Part shown: positions 54,128-64,000 of the stretch, piece by piece
Numbering within the stretch: position 1 is the first letter of the stretch
Layout of the letters: each line of letters begins with the position of its first letter
Assembly (NCBI RefSeq): GCF_905147045.1
Contig: NC_065895.1
Span: 439,001-503,000 of the forward strand
Direction of reading: 5' to 3'
From: Nymphalis io
Taxonomy: Eukaryota > Arthropoda > Insecta > Lepidoptera > Nymphalidae
DNA: 64,000 bases
Program-made: the position numbers and the translations under genes
The notes under the pieces: model-generated
Told to the model about the DNA's origin: nothing
The model's input: the letters and a program-made list of their open reading frames with translations, nothing else
Database searches by the model: none

Positions 54128-57100
54128 TCAAAATCAAATAATGAGTCTAGACATAACTGTATAGCTAACAGTTCTTTCAGAGTGGCGACAACATTCGTGA
54201 AAAATCTATTAGGAGCTGCCGTAATTGAGCGTCAACGATACGTATGTCAAGTGATTGCTCGTATTCCTGGCCTGACCTCGTGTTCGAGTCTAGCTTTCGT
54301 CAATTGTCGAATCTATGACCTAGACGGAGTCCAATGTCATTCCATCACTTTGCATCTTCACATATATAATTATATATATATTTTGTATTCGCTGACAAAC
54401 GCTATGAGAAACGCGCGACCTTTGGCTATGTAAATTTAAAATGTAAATTCATAGGAAAGCGTGCGAATGTTTTAGAATTTGTATTTGAAATGAAATTCAA
54501 TAGTTCGAGACAAGGACGATATTTTTCCGAGAAAATTTTCTTATATTTTTTTCCGATTCGAAATACATGTTTACAGTTGATTACATAAAGTAAAAATTAA
54601 ATATATTTAATAAATCTTTAGCTTCAGCTTTATATTATATATTTGTTCATGATCATGATTTTGTTTAATGTACGATTAATTTCTAATTAAAATCAGCTTT
54701 AATCAGCAACGTTAAATTAACTATAAATAAACATATGTGTAAGTACTATGTTCTATGATCTCCAGGATCAAAAGAATGTGCAAAATTTCAGTTTATAGGT
54801 TTAGTGGTACTGTTTTAAAATTCAGTCACGAGATTGAACTCATACATACTAACAGGTGAAGTTAAATAATAGCTTGTAAAATACATAATACGTTTGTATT
54901 ATAATGGAACATAATTTAAAATGTAATATATACGTATTGAATTAGTAACGAATCGTTATAATCCTCTTGATACAATATGGGGACTTATGTACATATGTGT
55001 GTGTAAACGTTATGCACATTCAGGTCACTAAGTTACGAAGCTACGAACCCTCGTAAACTTCAGAATATACTCGTACCAATACAAATTTACAAATTATATT
55101 TACATATATAATAAAAAGTATGAACATCTCCAAACAAATTAGGAATATTTTTCGGAAAATGAAATACATATCTATCAATATCTATACATATAAATAAAAT
55201 TGAAATGTCTGTCTTTGATTAATAACTGCCTCTTTAAGTTAATATGGCTTTTTGCGGGCTACCGAAAAGAAAATAATCATTTTGTTATTATAGATTGTTG
55301 TTGCTACAAAATAATAATGAAAGTTTTAGGTAAAATCAAAAAAGCCTTACGTATGTTAAAATGGCAATGGATTTTAAATACTTTGTCACAAACTGAATTC
55401 CAAGTTGGCGAATTCGCGGGTTTTGCTAGTTAATAGCATAGGAGTGGCATAAGCTATGACGATGTCACTACATTAATTAACAATTTGCCTAATTCCATTA
55501 AGAATGCAAATTTCCAATTATCCAGGTCACGTAGTTTATTGGCTATCATAAAAAAAACATGGGAATCTGATAATATCGATGAGATCATTGATCTCTTTGA
55601 ACGAATGTCCGTGAGTCATTGTCTTCGGCATGAAGACGACTGACTTCAGACAGGCACTACTGTTATTGGTTAGTTCAGTGTGACGTATTTTGTCTAGATA
55701 GGTCTTAAGCATCCTTTCTATATAAAAATATTGTGATTCCGTATTCCATATATGAAATTCATATATTTTTTTTTCATCGCAATTAAGAAAAACTAATTCG
55801 ATTGATTACGAAGTTTCGTATTGTATTGTACTTTTAACGTTCTTTGTGTAAGATTACAAAAATATATTGATTTCATTTTATTTCATAGTTTCGGAACGAA
55901 TATATATTTCTATAGTGTGTTTATATGTGTCGTTCGTGAGACATAGCTTATCATGTCGAAGTAATCAGTGAGAACATTGTCGGGCTGAGCGGTTTTTCTT
56001 TTTTCTAACACTTTAGATACACGAAAAATGGAAAATAATTAACGATATCATTAATTTTATTTAACTATCAAACAGTATCATTCCTTAAATTCCTTTTTTT
56101 AAATTTATTTTTATACTTTGCGTTTCGGGCGAGATACAACGAGATTTTAATAATCGTTGGGAAGAAAGGGTTGATGTGAAAGTTCATTAGTATTAACATT
56201 GTAGATAATATATATACTATTATATTATAAAGCTGAAGAGTCTATTTGTTGTAACGCCCTAATCTCAGGATGTACCGAAATCAATTAAAAAGAAATTGCA
56301 ATAGATATCCAATTTATTGAGAGAGATTTATAGATTTTATAATATAACGTTACGACCCGCTGGGGTGGAGCAGCAACGTTTAACACGATTAAACCGCCTA
56401 GCAGCTTTTGTAATATTTTGTCATTATTAAAATTTATATAAATAACACAGTTCCTACAGAAAGTCTTGTATTCAAAATAAAAGCGAACGGAACCGAAGGC
56501 TCTAATCGTATAAGTATGTCCCTTGAAGTGAGTTTGTCACGTGTAATGAAGTTTTTATACGACTCGCATCAAACCTACACACTGCTGATTCATCATAATT
56601 CGTTCCATTTGTTTGACATCGATATTACACATCAAATGATACGATTACTGTAACATAAGAAACCGTATTACGTATACATAAATATCATATTCGAATGGCA
56701 AATTTCAAGTTCAAGATTGCTTATTATATATTCCTCAATGGGTCACCGTTACTGTTATTCAGTTCGACGCGTACTTTTTGTTTGAAAGTGAAATTATAAT
56801 GTCGATTTGTTAATAGATGTACTAAAGAAAGTCGGGAGATTCGTATTAAGTTTTTATAGATGCCAATCACTTTTAAATTTGCTCGCCGAAAGTTTTGTCT
56901 AATACGATTTGATGGATGGCTTATTTGAAAATTATTAAATTGCATTCGGATCAATAAAATCGTTTCATGTGTGTGCTGATGTTATTCAAACGCACACACG
57001 TACACATACTATGTATAAAAATTAAATATCAATCTAAAATTCTGAACACCTAACAAAACAATTCTTTAAACCCATAATAAGCTTTTATAGATAATTCGAT

Positions 57101-57552
57101 ATAAAAAGAACAAATCGGTCAATATTTGATAAAACGTTAGTAAACCAATTAAGAATAATATCCTCTCCGTCCAATAAATAACTCGAAATTTATCTTTTAT
57201 CATAATTTATAATAAAATATGAAACTCGGGAAGCCTTCGACCTAATTAAGTATTTGATTTATGTCTCTTTATATTTTAATGAAGCAATGCAGTTTTTTTT
57301 TATTAACTGTTACTTGATTACTTAGGATTAGATCATACCACCTACCATCAAATATTAATATATTAATGGTATCTTATTCCAAGCAAGTACATTAAGTGCG
57401 GCAGGTTTTGGACTGTAGAAATATTATATCTTGGTAACGAAATCACGTACTCAAAGTAATGCATCAACAGAACCAAGTTTTGGCAATTAATTAAATTGTT
57501 TGTAATGTTATTTAGGCAATTACTACAGATTTGCGATTATATTTATTTATAA
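54128..57552. other. NRBP intron, largely unassigned
   Basis: No host exon or long frame is convincing. Several decayed family E-like parts occur. At 55185-55440 there is 'ctatacatataaataaaattgaaatgtctgtc', then 'ggctttttgcgggctaccg' and 'gaattcgcgggttttgctag'. At 56235-56300 there is 'attataaagctgaagagtctatttgttg'. The 83-codon frame at 54182-54433 has no recognised domain. Confidence 0.35.
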
Positions 57553-57590
57553 CTAGCTGTTGCCCGCGGCTTTGCTCGCGATTGAATATA
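57553..57590 (-). repeat. Family E repeat end
   Basis: CTAGCTGTTGCCCGCGGCTT followed by 'tgctcgcgattg' is the best-preserved copy of this common lepidopteran repeat end in the window. Orientation is assumed, as reading toward the body at higher coordinates is not clear. Confidence 0.55.
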
Positions 57591-57984
57591 AGGAAGGAAT
57601 AAATAATTATAAGGATAAATAATATAAATAAATAATAAAACAAGAAGCATGAAATGCCATTCTGGTTAGAAAAAAGTAAGGATAAGGGGATCGATGATTA
57701 TTTTAATAATCATCAGTGAACATACTGTGAACGCCTGTAGTTTCATTTAATATATTTTATAGAGACTTAAATTTCTTGAAGAAAAAAATATTTCATACAA
57801 ATCTTCCGATCTGCGATTCTGTTGCTTAAATACCCCGCGTCTATCCACGCCGTTGAATATAGTTAATACTGTAAATGAGCAAGCGTACCAATATTTTTTT
57901 ATTCTATCACACTCAGGTTAAATAAAACTATTCAACTCACTGAAAACTTTATTTATAATTAATAATCAAAGCACCTCTTTGTTA

Positions 57985-58260
57985 ACAGTGGTAGGGCTTT
58001 GTGCAAGCCCGTCTGGGTAGGTACCACCCACTCATCAGATATTCTACAGCTAAACAGCAATACTTTTGCGTTCCGGTTTGAAGGATGAGAAAGCCAGTGT
58101 AATTACAGGCAAATAGGAAATAACATGTTCCTTCCCTAGATTGGTGGGGCAATAGCGATGCAAGGAATTGTTACATAGGAATTTCTTACATAGCCGATGT
58201 CTAAGGACGGTGGCGATCAGGTGGGCCCATCTATAACATAAATAATAATAATAAAAAAAA
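57985..58260 (+). repeat. Family B copy, diverged
   Basis: From 'cagtggtagggctttgtgcaagcccg' to 'gcgatcaggtgggcccatct', then an A-rich tail with (AAT)n. The middle has several deletions. Confidence 0.85.
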
Positions 58261-61200
58261 TATTCACACCTAAAAACACGTTCATAATTTTAATTGGCAG
58301 TTTTATCATTTATATTTATAGGGTTTTTACATAAGCAACATCAACAAGCTGGTAGACATCTGACTCCGAAACTAACATAAATTGTGATATGTTATTTACA
58401 TTAAAAAATGACGTTTGCGGGATTTTTTTTGGGCTAAAATTACTAAGTTACTTATATATAAAATTATAAGATTAGCTTAAACAAACAGACAGACAAAAAT
58501 AAAAAAAATGATTGTTTTGATTTTGGTAAATCGCAAATAGCTATATTAACTTTAAAAGAGGCAGTTATTTTGATATCACAGACAGACACTTCAATTTTAT
58601 TTATATGTATAGATGGACAGGACACTATTGGCATTTTAATCTTAATAAATAATTCCTTACACCAATGAGCCTCCAACCTAAGGAAATAAGAAGTTACGTC
58701 CCTAGTGCCTGTACATCAGACTTCTACTGAAACTAATTTTGTTAAACCGTTATTAAGTAATCGGTTAAGGCAACTCAACTGTTCATCATATTGATTGAGA
58801 CAATTTTTAGGACTATTAAACTATTTTATCTATGGAAATTAAAAAATTGAAGTGTGAAGTGTAATTTTTTTAATTTTCTTATTTTAATTTTATTTTATTA
58901 GGAAATCCAACAAGGAATACACATGACAAGCTTAAAATCCATTATGCGAGTTACAAGTCGTCTGTGCTCCCTCAGCTACAGGAAACCGCAGCATCCATCA
59001 CATACAACTAAGTAACAGCTAATATAAATATCATAATCATCGAAGTTACTAAGTACAAATGTTATTACAACTAATTGGACTGTTTAAGGGACTCTTCAAG
59101 GTCGAGTCTATCATAAGTTTAACAACTTTAAGTTCTCGAAGATATTTTCTTCACCTCTTATAATAAATATGCCTAATAAATTAAATCTATTTTTGATTAT
59201 TATTCTAATCTTTAAATCACATCACACACACATTCACATCGTATCTCACTCGTGAAATGAAGGAAACCAACCTATGTTGGTACGCTTTATTAACGCGTGT
59301 ATCCTTCAGACGTTATAATTAATTATAGTAAATGCCACATATCACTAAGACACTCCATGATCGTATTCTATTTGAATTTATTCTTACAGGACATATGTTT
59401 GAAATGCAATTGTAACATTTAACCAATAAAAATAAACAATTTAATAAAGGATTGTAAAAAGTTATTGATTATATAATGCAAGCAACGTGTAATTTTTTTA
59501 ATGTATAACTGAAAAACTAACCAACTACACCAAAACACATATAACTTATATCAGAAGGTAAAGTGCATTTCGTAGAAGATTTTAGTTATATACTAAAATC
59601 TACGAATATTAGTATAAAAGTGGCTGCGCTTCGCAATTTCACGTGCTTTAAATTTAGACTATTGACGTGACAAGCGTGAATTTCATGTCCTTGTGTTACT
59701 ATAAAATATGTTCGACAGCTGTCCTAAATATTTGGCGCTAAAATTGCCAGTGTCATCACTAGATATACCAAAACGTTGCCATTTCATGAGCGGACTTATG
59801 TCGGAAACTGTCGCGTTATGCACTAAAACAATGGGGGTTTTACACGCGATTTGCTGCTTCGTTTGTTACATCGTTATGGTTTTTTTAAACCTTCGTTTCT
59901 TTTCTATATGAAACAGTATAATACAAATATACTTTATCATACAATAACAAAACAAGAAAAAAAGATGCAATTGATAAATTATTGCTAAATCACTAATCTC
60001 TCCCTCGCAAAACTACTGTTCGGTAGAGTACAGTATATTAACAAAAAAAATTGAAGTGCGTAGGCAGTGTGCGGATGTTCTCTTTGTTTTGGAGATATAT
60101 ACATATGTTCATAATATTGGTTTTGTTGTATCTTACAGCTAAATGTATATTCGAATGTGAAACAATTTGTCGCCGGATCGTTTTGCAATATTTCTTCAAA
60201 TATCGCACGTTAAGAGCATACGAATGTTAACTTATCCGATTCGATTTTTCGAAAACAAATTTCACACAAGTACTGGCCGTACGATGCTATATAATTTCGT
60301 TATCTGTAACCATTAAAGTCGGCTTGCGTTGGTTGCGAGTTGCTTATTTAATAATGCGGCTTTATCTAGATTAAACTCATGTATTGGTTTCAAAGTGCGG
60401 CATTTAATACCGCCCTACTTACAGCTCCAGTACTCTTCACCATCGGCACGGTAGTTAAGCAAGACTGTAGTCCTGTTCTCGGTTCGCATTATGTTATTTA
60501 CACTCGAGATTATTTCGCTCCATTTGATTTTACTCGAGAGTTCTAAAGGTCATCATTAATAACTTTGATTTAGTAACCTGATAGAACCAAGAAACGCCTG
60601 GAGATTAATATCTCAGAGTTCAACGTTCGAGAAAATGACCTTCTATTAAATAAATTTCTAATTTTATTAAACTATCAGATGTTGATAAAAATCACGGTGG
60701 TTTTACTAGAATAGCAAAGATTATCTAGTGGTCCTATTCCATCTCAACAGGGGACGATCTTAGCTCACCAGTGTTACATTTACAGACTGTGACAGACTAT
60801 TTTGAGTAGGATTACCTAAACATTTTCTCAATAAAATCCAACCGCTAAGATCTATTTAGCCTACATCCCTCTGCACCACAATTACCGTCTCGCTCAGTGC
60901 TTGCAATCTGCATATTTGCATCAACTTAATGGATTGCGTAGTTACGCAAACTCTAGGAAGGAAAAATAATATTTCAAAACTAAGAATACCATCAGAAAGA
61001 TTACTAAACGAAAAAAAAAAACACTTACTTGTTGTCATGCTTTATTGATCTTGTCGGATCTTGTCTCGACAAGTATGAACCTAATTTAAAATCGTAATAG
61101 GATTTTCACACAGTCACACAATTCGACTTCATAAAAAAACAACCAAACATTCGTTTTTATTTTAGAGTAATATTGACTTTGAAAGCAACATTTTATAATG

Positions 61201-64000
61201 TTAATTACATTTATTTTATAATAATATATTACGTGTTTATAAACAACAAATTATCTTTTTTTTTCTTGAAAACTACTAAATAATCTAATTTGATTCTAAA
61301 AAACTGCGTACTTGTATTAAAACAAGGTCACGGCATTGATGAATTATATAACCTGTGATTATGTCCTTATATCTTAATAACTTCCTGTATTAGTGACGCG
61401 TCGTCGCCTTTAGAGAATATAATATGATGATCTTTGATGAGACAGTTTAATAAAAGTTAGTTAATTTTATTCATATATTTATAATCAACGAGTTTATATA
61501 ATCAACATTATATAGTTTACTATTAATTCTATATATCATAGAAAATAAACAAGAGTTTATAAAATATTTATTTTTATCTTTAAAAATATACATTTCACGA
61601 TAATTATTAAAATAAAAATATTGTGAAATGATTATGTACGACCTACAGATACAAAGCCAAAAGTAATCTTGTGTTAACAGCTGACAAACATACTTACATT
61701 GACCACTCAACTTGAGTTTATGAGGGTTTACGTCGTTTCCTGTGTCATTATCACGGGTCACGCTTTTTGTTAGTAGCTGGTGTGGATGTTTAAGCAGAAA
61801 CAATATAAAGATCGTTTCTTCTAGAAAACAATATTTTTTTGATCATCTAATTTAGTTGTCTCGCCATTTAAAAGCATGTATTTAACTTAATTGATATCGG
61901 AATTTGTATTGCAAATTAATTTTTCTTGAATTGGCCTTGTCATATCGATGAATTTGATATTTATAATGTTATATTCATTGAAGCGTGTAAAGACAAAATG
62001 CTCCGAATATGAAATGAGTCACAGTGGCTGTCGAAATAAATTACTATTTTTGATAATGTCTTTAGAAAGCACGTATTTGTTATAAAATACTAATAAGGTG
62101 CCTCAAATATAACTGCTTTTTCAACGCGATAATCATTTCATTACTCGTCCGTTCACCTTTAAGTGATTTAATTAATTATACCAATTTATTATATTGCCTC
62201 GTTAGTTCTATAATGTTATAATGATGACCGAGAGCCTACAAATGTACATCTAGTTAAGCTCGATCATTACTTTCTTCAGTTTACTCTTTGTTCAAGCTCT
62301 TAAATTCGCTTTCAATTCCCAGAAATAGTTTTCGTTCTGTCATGTATGGAAGAGGAAAAATTTACGTATAAGTACTAATCTAATAACATAATGTCTATTT
62401 TTCGTTCAACAATCACGAACTTTGTCAAGATTTTTTTCACACCGTCTATAGGCGTCATATCTAAAGATAGAACTTGAAACGCGATTGGTCGTTTTTGAAT
62501 GCTGCAAGTACAATAGCGATGTGAAAGTGTTACCGCATCCATGAGGCTGCCCCTCGCCCAGACAGACGACAGACAAGAGAAAGGCTGTGATTCAGTGACC
62601 AACAGGGCGGGTGCAATGATCTTAGCCTCACTTCCATTTAGAGGCCGTTCCCATTTTAAAGGGCCGAGTGCTTAGACGATACCATCAACCACGATCACGT
62701 TTCGATCAGACGAATAAATCTATATGGCAAGCGAAAGCGATGAAAGAACACTTCCGACGTAATTGGTACCCTTTTTAAAGCAGATTATTTTATTATTAAC
62801 ATACTAAAAACTTGCATTATATTTTTAAAACACTTGAACAGAAAAGCAAGAAAAAAATTAAACTAAAGTATTAGGCAAAAGTTTAATTCCATTTAGGTAC
62901 TATCTATATGTATGTATCCACGTTGGTATAGCGATGGCTGTTTTCAAGCGCTGGCCGACATTTTGGCCCAACATTGGTTGATAATTGCAATGTAAATCTG
63001 AAGTGAGCGAGCAGTATCAGTTGCAGTACGTATAGCCTTATCTGTTCCGATCTGCCTTGAGAAATAGCTGTCGTATTTTAAGACGTTGATATGTATTTTA
63101 ATGTTTTCCGGTCGTTACTCTCATGACGTCGGCCTTCTAGTTTCCCTTGTCAGCGTTCAACTGGTTATTAATGGTTTAGATTTATCTTATCGCGTTCTGG
63201 ACTTTCTGTATATAGATTATATATATTCATTTTCATCCATAACGATTGTTGACTTAAATTATTTTGATAACTATTATAAGAATAGTTTTTTATTTAATTA
63301 ATAAACTCAAAATATAAACATATTAGAAAAAAAATCCGAATGATTTACAATCGATTTTAATGTGAAATCGATGATATATATTTACCTTTCGAAAAATATA
63401 TATTATACATTACTTATATGTAAATTACTTGTGATATGTTTTATGACTATTGATATTTTCAGACGGCATGTGCATAATGATGCAAGTGCATTGATTGACA
63501 ATGATAAATTGTTGTCTATTTGCTCGCTCTTTTATTGATGATAACAGTTAATAATATATCGTATGATGGAAGTTAGAATATATGAAACATACCTTATGTC
63601 TCTCAAGTGGACATTGAGTAATCTTAATGTAATTAATAATCCTGACCTTTGTTTTAATAATCTTTGTTTATTGTTTTACAATTGCGATATTGCTAATGCG
63701 TAGAGGCGAATAACATTTTTATTGTACGTAAGGTGCCATTGAACGCAAGCAATGGGCCGTGACGTGAGCGGAAAAAATTGCCGGATCCTTAATTTCAGTC
63801 CGTCTGTCTATAATACATCTACATCGAACAAATCCTTAAATAACTCCTTCTATGTACTGTATATTAAATATAGTTTTAACGAGTTGTGTCATAAATAATT
63901 ATCGTAATTGCATAAAAATTAAATTATGAGGAATTTTAACGATGTAGAAACATTAGTTCGTACAATGTTGTACAATTTAACAGCCAACATACACATATAT
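58261..64000. other. NRBP intron or flank, almost free of named repeats
   Basis: A 5.7-kb stretch with two weak scraps only: a reversed family B piece at about 58650-58715 and a family A-like piece at about 60730-60790. Three GC-richer parts (59620-59880, 60410-60500 and 62460-62720) might be regulatory. No NRBP exon, RNA gene or other coding sequence is convincing. Confidence 0.35.

Overview
The window looks like a stretch of nuclear genome from a butterfly, probably a nymphalid. It is strongly AT-rich and littered with short tRNA-headed retroposons of the kind first named Metulj in Heliconius. It also carries RTE-, R1- and CR1/Jockey-type LINE pieces, a Ty3/gypsy-type LTR element and a piggyBac-like MITE. 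The species and family assignments rest on recalled repeat families, not on a search. There is no bacterial-style gene organisation, no CRISPR array and no rRNA or free-standing tRNA gene that I can support.

Only one host gene is recognisable. The first coding exon of the NRBP/Madm pseudokinase gene lies on the + strand at 44124-44249 and ends in a consensus 5' splice site. The remaining 19.7 kb to the right appears to be its first intron, since I saw no further NRBP exon. That intron holds the largest intact-looking mobile element, an RTE-clade LINE on the - strand at 46201-49357. This LINE has a 9-bp target-site duplication and two disabling lesions. The intron also holds several SINEs and a 339-bp piggyBac-like MITE at 50867-51205.

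The left 44 kb has no recognisable host gene. It contains a nested insertion in which an R1-clade LINE 3' fragment (4713-5600) sits inside a tRNA-derived SINE with a 13-bp duplication. It also contains CR1/Jockey-type LINE 3' ends at 10880-11075 and 17645-18012, and many SINE copies. A complete LTR retroelement lies at 25066-28400 (- strand, 4-bp duplication). Its gag-protease region is fused directly to the last piece of integrase, so reverse transcriptase, RNase H and the integrase core are missing.

Five interspersed families recur, labelled here A to E. A is a Metulj-like tRNA SINE. B is a roughly 280-bp element with a defined head whose tail resembles the CR1/Jockey-type LINE 3' end. C is a second tRNA-headed SINE. 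D is a tRNA-headed SINE ending in (ATT)n. E is a degenerate unclassified repeat ending near TAGCTGTTGCCCGCG. Apart from these, the most notable signal is a set of perfect or near-perfect hairpins at seven places. Some lie inside repeat copies whose relatives lack them, which suggests template-switch mutations. I found no convincing new biological system. The best second-look items are the gag-protease/integrase-tail element, the hairpins and family B.
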